Shown: positions 44,175 through 52,131 of the stretch, piece after piece
Numbering within the stretch: position 1 is the stretch's first letter
Layout: each line of letters starts with the position of its first letter
Origin: Gemmatimonadota bacterium
Lineage (GTDB): Bacteria; Gemmatimonadota; Gemmatimonadetes; Longimicrobiales; Gaopeijiaceae
DNA: 64,000 nucleotides
Direction of reading: 5' to 3'
NCBI GenBank assembly: GCA_028873815.1
Contig: JAPPNN010000027.1
Location: 1-64,000 of the forward strand
Made by a program: the position numbers and the translations under genes
Notes under the pieces: generated by a model
The model's database searches: none
What the model was told of the DNA's origin: nothing
The model's input: the letters and a program-made list of their open reading frames with translations, nothing else

Positions 44175-44513
44175 ATGCCTGAGCGCCGCACCGCCGTCGT
44201 CACCGCCCGCGTATCGGCGAGCGAGTCCGCCGACTGGCGGGCCAAGGCGAAGGCCGCCGGCGTGCCACTGTCGGCGCTGATCCGGCGGGCGATGGCCCGC
44301 ACGCGGACGTGGACCGCCCGGGCGGCGGAGGTCGAGCGCGAGCGCACCCGGGAGGCGGCGCGCATCGGGAACAACCTCAACCAGATCGCGCGGTGGGCGA
44401 ATACCCACAAGGGGGCGGCCGAGGCCGTCGAGGTCCTCGCCCGCCTCGTCTCCATCGAGCGGGCGCTTACGGCGCTGGCCCGCTTCGAGAACCCGGATCG
44501 CGATGCACGTTAA
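44175..44513 (+). CDS. MobC/MbeC-like relaxosome protein
   Basis: 112 residues. Basic N-terminal ribbon-helix-helix-like part (TARVSASESADWRAKAKAAG) and the NNLNQIARWANTHKG motif typical of MobC proteins that help open oriT DNA. It overlaps the relaxase start by 11 bp. ATG at 44175 is preferred to a GTG at 44172. Confidence 0.85.
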   Translation: MPERRTAVVTARVSASESADWRAKAKAAGVPLSALIRRAMARTRTWTARAAEVERERTREAARIGNNLNQIARWANTHKGAAEAVEVLARLVSIERALTALARFENPDRDAR

Positions 44514-46074
44514 GTTTCTCGCGCACGGGACCGGGTCGGCCCGGGCTGCGGCCAACTACCTCCTCGGGGAGCGGGACGCGGCCGGGAAGCCGCGCGAGGG
44601 CGTCGAAGTCCTGCGGGGGAACCCGGAAATGGTGGCCGCGGTGGCCGACTCCCTCGACTTCGAGCACAGGTACACGTCCGGCGTGATCGCCTGGGCGCCG
44701 GACGACCGCCCCACCGACAAGCAGATCGAGGCGGTTCTGGACGCCTTCGAGAAGACGGCCTGGGCGGGGCTGGAGCCCGACCGGTACGCATGGGCGGCGG
44801 TACTGCACCGCGAGGGAGGTGGCGGTGCCCACGTCCACGTCCTCGCGGCTCGGTGCGACCTTGAAACCGGGCGGAGCCTGAACATTGCCCCTCCGGGCTG
44901 GCAGAAGACGTTCGATCCGCTCCGCGACGCCTTCAACCACGAGCACGGCTGGGGCCGTCCCGACGATCCGGACAGAGCCAGAGTGCAGCAGCCCGGACAC
45001 CGCGCCTACATCGAGGCAGCGCAGCTGCGAACCGGGCCCCGGCTCGAATCCTCCCCTCGCGACCTGATCCGGGACTACCTGCTCCACCGCGTCGAGCACG
45101 GAATGGTGAGCAACCGTGCCGATGTCGTCTCCGCGCTGCGGGGGGCGGGCCTCGAAGTGCCGCGCCAAGGCGAGGACTACATCACCGCGCTGGACCCCGA
45201 GACCGGGGGCCGGTGGCGGCTGAAAGGAGAACTGTATGGAGAGAACTTCGACCGCGAACGACTTGAGCGACCGACTGAAGCGACGGCTGGAGAGCGAACG
45301 CAGGGAGATCGAGGAGTTGACCGCGAGCGAGCTGAAGCGGCTCGCCGAGAACTCGCGGCGCGTCGCGAGGAACGCGCTCAGTACCATCGAGCGCGATACG
45401 GAGGAGGCGACCGGGCGGATGCGCGAGTTGCTGGCCAAGGCGTGGCAACGGCCGCTGATCGTCGGCCTGAGCCTCTGGCTCGGTTTCTTCGGCGGAAGCT
45501 GGGCGACGATGCGCTGGTTGGCGGGGAGCATCCAGACCCGGATCGAGACGCTCGCCGAACTGGACTACGACATCCAAGACGCGCGGCAGACGCTCGCGCA
45601 ACTGGAGGTGGACACCTGGGGGGTCGCGCTGCTGGAGATCGAGGGAGAGCGGGTCGTGGTACTGCCGGCGGGGACGCTGGACAACACGGGCTGGACGTGG
45701 CGCGATCAGCCTGCCGTGAAGCTATCGAACAGGTGAAGGAGGTCTATGACCGCATTAGAGGAGCAGTTGACGAGGGCCTTGCGGAGGTTGTCCGAGCAGT
45801 ACGAGCGGGAACAGCGGCGGCACTCCGGGCAGATCGAAGCCTTGCACGAGTACGCCGAAGTCTTGCGAGAATACGTCGAAGCCTTGAGGCAGCACGCCGA
45901 GCGGCAGAGCGGGGAGAACGAAGTCTTGCAGCGGCGAATCGAGCGGCTCGACGGGCAAGTGACACGCTTGGCCGACTATTATGGGACATCCACCGCCGCG
46001 AGACCGAGCGGCCGCGGCTGGTGATAAGGCCGCCGACACGCGGGCCGGACCGCGATCAGGGTCCGAGCCGTTGA
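44503..46074 (+). CDS. Relaxase, ColE1 MbeA-like (MOB-P)
   Basis: 523 residues. N-terminal nicking domain with ANYLLGERDAAG, VLRGNPEMV, YTSGVIAWAPDDRP and the metal motif AHVHVLAARCDLETGRSLN; H in LHREGGG plus HVH give a three-His site where ColE1 MbeA has HEN. A mid-domain GLEVPRQGEDYITAL...RLKGELYGENF matches MbeA closely. The C-terminal half is Arg/Ala-rich because it is also coding in two other frames (mbeB and mbeD). Nicks oriT and leads the strand during mobilization; the element has no mating-pair genes and needs a helper. Confidence 0.88.
   Translation: MHVKFLAHGTGSARAAANYLLGERDAAGKPREGVEVLRGNPEMVAAVADSLDFEHRYTSGVIAWAPDDRPTDKQIEAVLDAFEKTAWAGLEPDRYAWAAVLHREGGGGAHVHVLAARCDLETGRSLNIAPPGWQKTFDPLRDAFNHEHGWGRPDDPDRARVQQPGHRAYIEAAQLRTGPRLESSPRDLIRDYLLHRVEHGMVSNRADVVSALRGAGLEVPRQGEDYITALDPETGGRWRLKGELYGENFDRERLERPTEATAGERTQGDRGVDRERAEAARRELAARREERAQYHRARYGGGDRADARVAGQGVATAADRRPEPLARFLRRKLGDDALVGGEHPDPDRDARRTGLRHPRRAADARATGGGHLGGRAAGDRGRAGRGTAGGDAGQHGLDVARSACREAIEQVKEVYDRIRGAVDEGLAEVVRAVRAGTAAALRADRSLARVRRSLARIRRSLEAARRAAERGERSLAAANRAARRASDTLGRLLWDIHRRETERPRLVIRPPTRGPDRDQGPSR
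45236..45736 (+). CDS. MbeB-like mobilization protein nested in the relaxase gene
   Basis: 166 residues in a different frame wholly inside the relaxase gene. Long coiled coil (DRLKRRLESERREIEELTAS), then a membrane segment (PLIVGLSLWLGFFGGSWATM) and a second short domain. AAAGGAG is 7 bp before the ATG. ColE1 has the same nested arrangement of mbeB inside mbeA, so I take it as real. Confidence 0.82.
   Translation: MERTSTANDLSDRLKRRLESERREIEELTASELKRLAENSRRVARNALSTIERDTEEATGRMRELLAKAWQRPLIVGLSLWLGFFGGSWATMRWLAGSIQTRIETLAELDYDIQDARQTLAQLEVDTWGVALLEIEGERVVVLPAGTLDNTGWTWRDQPAVKLSNR
45746..46024 (+). CDS. MbeD-like coiled-coil protein nested in the relaxase gene
   Basis: 92 residues, almost entirely coiled coil (LHEYAEVLREYVEALRQHAE), in a non-relaxase frame inside the relaxase gene, with GAAGGAGG 5 bp before its ATG. 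Matches mbeD of ColE1-type plasmids in position and character. Confidence 0.78.
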   Translation: MTALEEQLTRALRRLSEQYEREQRRHSGQIEALHEYAEVLREYVEALRQHAERQSGENEVLQRRIERLDGQVTRLADYYGTSTAARPSGRGW

Positions 46075-46214
46075 CGATGGCGTCCAGTCGCTTGCCACCC
46101 GAACGCCGCAGCGCCCGGCGAGCCGTCAACCGCCCGTCTGGCGGAGAATCCCTCCCGGCGCGAAGTTTCAACCGCGCAGATCGTGCAGTCCATCGAATCG
46201 AGAGGAATCGAACG

Positions 46215-47384
46215 ATGGCACGCACGAAACGAAGTCGGCGCTCGTACAGCGCCGGCGAATGGGGCCGGAATCGGGTCCGAGTCTTTACCGATCCCAGAAC
46301 CGGCATCATCCAGGTCGAGTGGCGCGAGAACGGGCGCAGGCTCACCCGGTCGCTGAAGCACCGTGACTGGAACCGGGCCAAGAGGCAGGCGGACAAGATC
46401 GCCGCCGGACTCGCCGAGCCCACGACCAAGGACACGGCGGAAGCCAAGTCCGAGTCGCTCACCCTGGAGAAGCTGTTTGACATCTACGGTGGAGAGGTTA
46501 CCCCCACCAAGAGCAAGCGGTCGCGGAACCACGACCGGGCGATGATGCGGAGGTTCCTTCGGTTTTTCGGGAGGCACCGGAAGGCCGAGACGCTTTCGCA
46601 ACGCGACTGGGACCGCTTCATCCGGGCGCGACGCGCGGGAAAGGCCGGCGGTAGCCGCAGGCCCGTGTCCGAACGGACGATCGAATACGATCTGAGGTTG
46701 CTGCTCGCGGTTCTCAACTGGGCTGCGAAGTCGAGGGACGAGGAAGGACGACTCCTCCTCGAATCCAACCCGCTCCGGGGCCTGAAGCTGCCCAAGGAGA
46801 AGAATCCGAGGCGGGTGGTTCTCACCCAGGCAGAGTACGAAGCGTTGCTCGGGGTGTCCGCACAGGTGAACTGGCGGTTCCGAGTGGCCTTGGTGCTCGC
46901 CCACGAGACCGGGCACCGAATCGGTGCCATCCGGCAGCTACGTTGGGCCGACATCGACCTCGATGGCCGGACCATCAGGTGGCGGGGAGAGCACGAGAAG
47001 ACCGGTTACGAGCACCGGACGCCGGTCACCGAAAAAGCGGTCGTCGCCTTGGAGGAAGCGAGGAGGCACAACCCCGGGATCGGGGACGCGCCGCTGCTGA
47101 CCGCGCCGAAGGATCCCTTCGCGTGCATGAGCCGGTCGCTAGCTCGGGATTGGTGGAAGAAGGCCGAGACGCTTGCGGCACTGGAACCCAAGCGCGGCCG
47201 CGGCTGGCACTCGCTGAGGCGGAAATTCGCCTCCGATCTGATGGACCTGCCGCTGAAGGTGCTCTGCGACCTCGGCGGCTGGAAGACCGCCGAGACGGTC
47301 CTCCAGTGCTATCAGCGCCCCGACGAGGACCGGCTCAGAAAGGCCATCGAGGAGTACCGGGGGGTTGGCTCCGCGTCCAATTAG
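46215..47384 (+). CDS. Tyrosine recombinase (integrase) of the tRNA-Pro element
   Basis: 389 residues. Central core-binding domain (about 75-190), then a catalytic domain with Arg in GHRIGAIRQLRW, HSLRRKF (HxxR), W in GGWKTAETV at the usual second His place, and nucleophile Tyr in VLQCYQRP. ATG at 46215 has AGAGGA before it. It ends 34 bp before the exact att repeat and 48 bp from the tRNA-Pro gene, the classic position for an integrase acting on that tRNA. Confidence 0.92.
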   Translation: MARTKRSRRSYSAGEWGRNRVRVFTDPRTGIIQVEWRENGRRLTRSLKHRDWNRAKRQADKIAAGLAEPTTKDTAEAKSESLTLEKLFDIYGGEVTPTKSKRSRNHDRAMMRRFLRFFGRHRKAETLSQRDWDRFIRARRAGKAGGSRRPVSERTIEYDLRLLLAVLNWAAKSRDEEGRLLLESNPLRGLKLPKEKNPRRVVLTQAEYEALLGVSAQVNWRFRVALVLAHETGHRIGAIRQLRWADIDLDGRTIRWRGEHEKTGYEHRTPVTEKAVVALEEARRHNPGIGDAPLLTAPKDPFACMSRSLARDWWKKAETLAALEPKRGRGWHSLRRKFASDLMDLPLKVLCDLGGWKTAETVLQCYQRPDEDRLRKAIEEYRGVGSASN

Positions 47385-47417
47385 CGGACATAATTAGCGA
47401 CATGGAACCCCCCAAAT

Positions 47418-47473
47418 CGCGCAAACTCCAATCGGGGCGGCCGGATTCGAACCGGCGACCTCCTGCTCCCAAA
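47418..47473 (-). repeat. att site at tRNA-Pro (right end of element)
   Basis: 56 bp identical to 31615-31670. It covers tRNA-Pro from the anticodon loop to the 3' end (47432-47473) and 14 bp beyond. The crossover probably lies within the anticodon loop/stem, as for other tyrosine integrases using tRNA genes. Confidence 0.93.
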
Positions 47474-47505
47474 GCAGGCGCGCTACCGAGCTGCGCCACG
47501 CCCCG
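47432..47505 (-). tRNA. tRNA-Pro (anticodon UGG)
   Basis: 74 nt, full cloverleaf: acceptor CGGGGCG/CGCCCCG, D arm GCGC...GCGC, anticodon stem CCTGC/GCAGG with loop TTTGGGA (anticodon TGG), T arm GCCGG-TTCGAAT-CCGGC, discriminator A, no encoded CCA. Intact despite being the integration target, because the element restores the 3' half. Confidence 0.96.
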
Positions 47506-47688
47506 TATCCGGCAGTCGCTTCAGGAAGATGGCCCAATGGGCGCGTCCGGGGTAGATGAAGGCCAGGTCTCCGCTGGAACGCGCTGGAGGCCCGTCGTAG
47601 CCGCCGCTTGACCCCTTTGCAGCGTCTGAACGATTTTCTTCGGGGAACGTGGGCATCCTTGTACGGCGAGTGGAGGACACCGGGTCAG

Positions 47689-49050
47689 GTGAAGCAGAAG
47701 GCGGCAGCAAGCCGGAAGGGGTCCGTTCGTCTCACCGCAGCCGTCATCCCCGTCTTCCTCGCATCCACCGCACTCCTCGCCCCCACCGCCCGGGCGGCAG
47801 GCCTGCAGAATCCGGCGGAGGCCGACGCAGCTGCGACCGACACCGTGCCGGGATCTTCGCTGTCGGTGCATCTGCTCACCATGGAGCCCGGAGACGCCAT
47901 CTGGGAACTGTTCGGGCACAATGCCCTGGTGATCAGCGACAGCGCCACGGGGTACGCGCAGGCGTTCCACTACGGGCTCTTCGACCTGTACTCGGAGGGC
48001 TTCTATTTCGAATTCCTGAAGGGTCGAATGATCTACCGCGCCGGGGCAGTGCAACCGGACCGGCTGATCGCGGGCTACCGGGCGCAGAATCGCCGGGTGT
48101 GGGCCCAGGAGCTCGACCTGGAGCCCCGCCAGAAGGCCGAGATGCTACGGCTGCTGGAGACCGTAGTGCTCCCGCAGAACATGCGGTATCGATATGAGTA
48201 CTACCTCAACAACTGCTCGACGAAGCTCCGGGATGTCATCGACACCGTGCTGAAAGGACAGTTGCAACAGGCGACGGACGGGTCGCCCACGGGCACGACC
48301 TGGCGAGAGCAGACACGACGGCTGACTGCGGCCGACCTGCCGGGATACGTCGGCATCGACCTCCTGCTCGGCCCCATGGGCGACGAGCCGACAAACCGCT
48401 GGCAGGAGATGTGGATTCCCATGAAGCTCCGGGATACGGTCGGAGCGCTATGGGTGAACCGGAGCGACGGGAGCCGGGTCAGACTGGTCAGCTCCGAGCA
48501 GCTGTTGGTGACTTCGGACAGGACTCATGAAGGCGCCGCGGCACGCTCATTCGTCCTGTTGTTCCTGTTGTGCGGCATGCTGGCGGGACTGCTCCTGCTG
48601 CTCGTCGCGCGCGGGGCTCACCACGGCGCTTTTCTCGCCCGGGTGGGACTCGGCTTTTTCGGCGGACTGTGGGGGATCTTCTGTTTCGTCGCGGGAGCAG
48701 TCCTGATCGCCGTCCACTGGACCGATCACGAGTTCATGTACTGGAACCAGAACGTCCTGCTCTTCAGTCCGCTGGGAGCTGGCGTCGCCTTCGCCCTCAT
48801 CCGCGTATCCATGCAAGGACGCACGAGCCGATGGGGACGCCGAGTCGCGATTGGGGCGCTCGGACTGGCTGGCATTGCACTGCTGCTCAACCTGATTCCA
48901 GCCCTGGCGTCGGGGAACCGTGAGCTGGTCGTGCTGACCGTGCCGATCCACCTGGCCGTGTGCTGGATCATGCTGCGCGTCTACCCGATGGACCGCGCAC
49001 TGCTGTACGGTCACGGCGGGGGCCCGGGAACGACCAGGTACGGGGTGTAG
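47689..49050 (+). CDS. DUF4105 membrane protein
   Basis: 453 residues from a GTG at 47689, which begins a good signal peptide (SVRLTAAVIPVFLASTALLA); a TTG at 47608 is an alternative. The DUF4105 domain shows LLTMEPGDAIWELFGHNALV and YYLNNCSTKLRDVID, with a Cys and His that suggest a papain-like (NlpC/DUF4105) catalytic site. The last third has about five membrane helices. Function unknown; probably envelope-associated. Confidence 0.82.
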   Translation: MKQKAAASRKGSVRLTAAVIPVFLASTALLAPTARAAGLQNPAEADAAATDTVPGSSLSVHLLTMEPGDAIWELFGHNALVISDSATGYAQAFHYGLFDLYSEGFYFEFLKGRMIYRAGAVQPDRLIAGYRAQNRRVWAQELDLEPRQKAEMLRLLETVVLPQNMRYRYEYYLNNCSTKLRDVIDTVLKGQLQQATDGSPTGTTWREQTRRLTAADLPGYVGIDLLLGPMGDEPTNRWQEMWIPMKLRDTVGALWVNRSDGSRVRLVSSEQLLVTSDRTHEGAAARSFVLLFLLCGMLAGLLLLLVARGAHHGAFLARVGLGFFGGLWGIFCFVAGAVLIAVHWTDHEFMYWNQNVLLFSPLGAGVAFALIRVSMQGRTSRWGRRVAIGALGLAGIALLLNLIPALASGNRELVVLTVPIHLAVCWIMLRVYPMDRALLYGHGGGPGTTRYGV

Positions 49051-49078
49051 GCTCCGGCCGTCCCCGGAGGAAACGCTT

Positions 49079-49702
49079 TCAGGACAGCAGATAGGCCGCC
49101 AGCGCCCGGAACGCCCGCCCCCGATGGCTGCGCTCGTGCTTTTCGTCCGACGTGAGTTGGGCATAGGTCCTGCCCGTGTCCACGTCCAGGAAGAGGGGAT
49201 CGTAGCCGAACCCGCCCCTGCCCCGCGGTCTGGTGACGATGCGTCCCGGGGCCTCGCCCCGGAAGTGGACCGTGTCTCCGGACCGCGGATCGACGTGGCA
49301 GGCCACGCAAACGTACCGTGCCCCCCGCTCTGCCGGGGGCAGCCCGCGAAGGCTCTCCAGCAAGTGGCTGTTGTTGGCGTCGTCGCGTTCAAGACCAGGG
49401 TAGCGTTCGCGCGGGGCGAAGCGCTTGGTCCTGACGCCGGGCCGACCATCCAGCGCCGCGACTTCCAGGCCCGAGTCGTCCGCCACCGTCGGAAGTCCCG
49501 TCAGATCGGCAAAGTAGCGCGCCTTGGAGGCCGCGTTCTCTTCGAACGTCTCGAAGGGTTCCAGGGACTCTTCCGCCGCCGACCACGGAACGGACTCGTC
49601 CTCCAGCGTCACAATGCGATGCCCACTGGCGGGTGCCGTCTCGAGGATCCGAACCACCTCCGCGGCCTTGTGGACGCTCCGCGTGGCGAGCAGGAGCTTC
49701 AC
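49079..49702 (-). CDS. rdgB: RdgB/HAM1 non-canonical purine NTP pyrophosphatase
   Basis: 207 residues. LLATRSVHKAAEV opening, FEENAASKARY, VADDSGLEV, FGYDPLF and the SHRGRAF end are all family signatures. Hydrolyses dITP/XTP to monophosphates, keeping deaminated purines out of DNA. GTG start overlaps the rfaE2 stop by 4 bp. Confidence 0.95.
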   Translation of the reverse strand: MKLLLATRSVHKAAEVVRILETAPASGHRIVTLEDESVPWSAAEESLEPFETFEENAASKARYFADLTGLPTVADDSGLEVAALDGRPGVRTKRFAPRERYPGLERDDANNSHLLESLRGLPPAERGARYVCVACHVDPRSGDTVHFRGEAPGRIVTRPRGRGGFGYDPLFLDVDTGRTYAQLTSDEKHERSHRGRAFRALAAYLLS

Positions 49703-50187
49703 AACTGCTTCTTGAGGCGCCGCACGAGGCCGCTGGTCGAGTACCCCGCCACACGCGGCAGGATCACCAACCGTCCCCCGCGACTCCTCACGGCCGCCGC
49801 TCCGGCCACCTCGTCCTCAGCGTAGTCGCCGCCCTTCACGAGCACGTCCGGCTCGAGTTCGGCGACCAAGGCTTCCGGCGTGTCCTCATGAAACGAGGTG
49901 ACCCAGTCCACGCACTCCAGCGCCGCCAGCACCATCGCGCGGTCGCCCTCGGTCACAAGCGGCCGGTCGGGACCCTTCCCCAGCCTCCGGACCGAGTCGT
50001 CCGTGTTGATAGCCACCAACAGCGCGTCACCCAGGGCCCGCGCCTGAACCAGACACTCTACGTGGCCACGGTGCAGGAGGTCGAAGCAGCCGTTGGTGAA
50101 CACCAGCCGGAACGATCGCCCCGGACCCGCCCGCCGAACCGCCTCGGCGCGAGGGAGTATCTTCGCCGCCGGCCCCGCGCCGGTCAG
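49699..50187 (-). CDS. D-glycero-beta-D-manno-heptose 1-phosphate adenylyltransferase (RfaE2)
   Basis: 162 residues. Cytidylyltransferase-type core with FTNGCFDLLHRGHV (HxGH), INTDDSVRRL, VKGGDYAEDEV and the YSTSGLVRRL end. Makes ADP-heptose for LPS core. There is no ATG, GTG or TTG at a sensible place: the needed KILPRAEAV start region is reached from a CTG at 50187 that overlaps the upstream stop (CTGA). The start is therefore inferred as a rare CTG. Confidence 0.88.
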   Translation of the reverse strand: MTGAGPAAKILPRAEAVRRAGPGRSFRLVFTNGCFDLLHRGHVECLVQARALGDALLVAINTDDSVRRLGKGPDRPLVTEGDRAMVLAALECVDWVTSFHEDTPEALVAELEPDVLVKGGDYAEDEVAGAAAVRSRGGRLVILPRVAGYSTSGLVRRLKKQL

Positions 50188-51893
50188 AGGAACTCCAGGA
50201 GCAGGAACGCGGCCAGGATGATCGAAACCCACAGCACCATGCTTCCGGCGGGCCAGGTTCGGGCGAGGATGCCGCGCGGGCCGTGCGCCCTGAACGCGCC
50301 GCGCAGCACACCGCGCACCGTGCCGATCACCGTACTCCGAAACGCCGCGTCCGCCGCGCCCACCGCGCCGCCCGTGAGCCGCACGACGCGCGCCGCGGCA
50401 CGGCGATACACCCAGTCCGCGTCGAGATTCACCGACGGGATCTCCGCGGGGTAGATCTTCCAGTGGTGGAAGGCCGCGACCGCACCTATCGCGAAGGCGA
50501 GCAACTGCAACTGGGTCAGGATGTGCGTCGCCGTGTACGGTTCGTAGTCCACCGCGTGCGGCAGGATGCCGTACAGCAGCTCGGGCCAAACCCCGATCGC
50601 CACGCACGCGACCGCCCCAACCCCCATCGCGGCCAACATGTTCCAGGGCGGCTCACGGGTGCGAATTCCGGAGTCGTGGGCGAAGAAGGCGAAGAAGGGG
50701 ATCTTGATTCCCGCGTGCTCCACCACGCCCGCGGACGCGAAGAGCATCACCGGCCAGATCCAGTTGAAGTGCTCCTCCAGCAGCGCCGACATGATCATGC
50801 TCTTGGACACGAAGGCATTGAACAGCGGCACGGCCGAGATCGACAGCGCGCCGATGATGCAGAGCGTGGCGGTCAGCGGCATCGTCTTGTAGAGCCCGCC
50901 GAGATCGGACGCCTTCGTCTTGCCGGTCATGTGCATGACCGCCCCCATCGACATGAACAGGAGCCCCTTGAAGAGCACGTCGTTGAACGCGTGCGACACG
51001 GCGCCGTTGATCGCGAGGTGCGACCCGACGCCGATCCCGCATACCATGAACCCGATCTGGTTGATCATCGAGTAGCCGAGCGTGCGCCTGAGGTCGTTCT
51101 CGATGACCGCGTAGAAGATGGGGAAGCACGCCATGACGGCGCCGACATAGATGAGGGCGTCCGTCCCCGCGTAGCCGCGTGCCAGCGCGTACACGGCCAC
51201 CTTGGTGGTGAAGGCGCTGAGGAAGACGGTGCCCGTGGGGGTCCCTTCGGGATACGCGTCGATCAGCCAGCTGTGCAGCAGCGGGAACGCCGCCTTGACG
51301 CCGAAGCCGAGCAGCACCAGCCAGCCGGCGAGACCCTCCAGTCCCATGGGTCCGAAATCGAGGCTTCCCGTGTTGTGGGCGTGCACCATCGCCCCCGCCA
51401 GCAGCGTGACCCCCGACACGATGTGGACCAGCAGGTAGCGCATGCCGGCCGACACCGCCCGCGGCGACCTCCGGGTCCAGATCAGGAACACGGAGCTGAC
51501 GGCGAGCAGCTCCCAGGAGACGAACAGCGTGATGAAATCGCCCGCAAACACCGCGCCGAGCGCGCTCCCCGCGTATACCACCGCCGAGGTGTGCTGCACG
51601 GTCGCGTGATCGCCCTTCTTCAGGTGCAGCGAGTAGACGATCGCGATGAACGCACCCAGGTGGAACAGGTGGCCGAACATGATCGCGAGCCTGTCGGCCC
51701 GCACCAGCGTGAGCGTGTAGCCAAGCAGCTCGTATTGCAGCTCGTACCCCTCCTGGATCCCCATCGCGTTGAGCGCGCCAACGATGGGGATCAGCACGAG
51801 CCAGAGCATGCGCACGCGGGGCACACGACTCAGCAGCGGGACCACCAGCGCCCCGATGAAGAAGATCAGGAACGGAGGGAGGCTACTCGGCAT
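50184..51893 (-). CDS. Mrp antiporter D-like subunit (third copy)
   Basis: 569 residues, about 14-15 membrane helices, proton-translocating MrpD/NuoL-M-N family. VSWELLAVSSVFLIW, the ...FGVKAAFPLLHSWL lysine helix, RRTLGYSMINQIGFM and SHAFNDVLFKGLLF are present. Longer than the other two copies, with an extra C-terminal helix after a basic loop. Last antiporter gene of the operon. Confidence 0.9.
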   Translation of the reverse strand: MPSSLPPFLIFFIGALVVPLLSRVPRVRMLWLVLIPIVGALNAMGIQEGYELQYELLGYTLTLVRADRLAIMFGHLFHLGAFIAIVYSLHLKKGDHATVQHTSAVVYAGSALGAVFAGDFITLFVSWELLAVSSVFLIWTRRSPRAVSAGMRYLLVHIVSGVTLLAGAMVHAHNTGSLDFGPMGLEGLAGWLVLLGFGVKAAFPLLHSWLIDAYPEGTPTGTVFLSAFTTKVAVYALARGYAGTDALIYVGAVMACFPIFYAVIENDLRRTLGYSMINQIGFMVCGIGVGSHLAINGAVSHAFNDVLFKGLLFMSMGAVMHMTGKTKASDLGGLYKTMPLTATLCIIGALSISAVPLFNAFVSKSMIMSALLEEHFNWIWPVMLFASAGVVEHAGIKIPFFAFFAHDSGIRTREPPWNMLAAMGVGAVACVAIGVWPELLYGILPHAVDYEPYTATHILTQLQLLAFAIGAVAAFHHWKIYPAEIPSVNLDADWVYRRAAARVVRLTGGAVGAADAAFRSTVIGTVRGVLRGAFRAHGPRGILARTWPAGSMVLWVSIILAAFLLLEFL

Positions 51894-52131
51894 CGTAGTA
51901 GTCCTCCCTCCTCATCACCAGCCGGCGCAGCACCTTCGACAGCAGGATCAGGCAGGAAATCCCTACGAACCCGAACAGGGGATAGAAGACCGACCAGGCC
52001 TCCAGCGGGTGCTCCACGTATCGATCGATGACGAAGTCGAGCACGACGAGGATCGCGCACATGACGGCGAAGACGATGAGGATGATCCCCGCCCACGGCG
52101 ACGGCACGCTGTTCGGCTTGTGGTCGCTCAT
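51883..52131 (-). CDS. Small two-helix membrane protein in the Mrp operon
   Basis: 82 residues with two membrane helices (WAGIILIVFAVMCAILVVLDF, FYPLFGFVGISCLILL). ATG at 52131 overlaps the stop of the upstream D subunit (ATGA); its end overlaps the next gene by 11 bp. Not a standard Mrp subunit; probably an accessory of the complex. Confidence 0.75.
   Translation of the reverse strand: MSDHKPNSVPSPWAGIILIVFAVMCAILVVLDFVIDRYVEHPLEAWSVFYPLFGFVGISCLILLSKVLRRLVMRREDYYDAE

Noticed and set aside
50283-52031. 582-codon plus-strand frame across the Mrp D subunit
   Set aside because: Made of His/Arg/Asp-rich shadow sequence from membrane-helix codons on the other strand.
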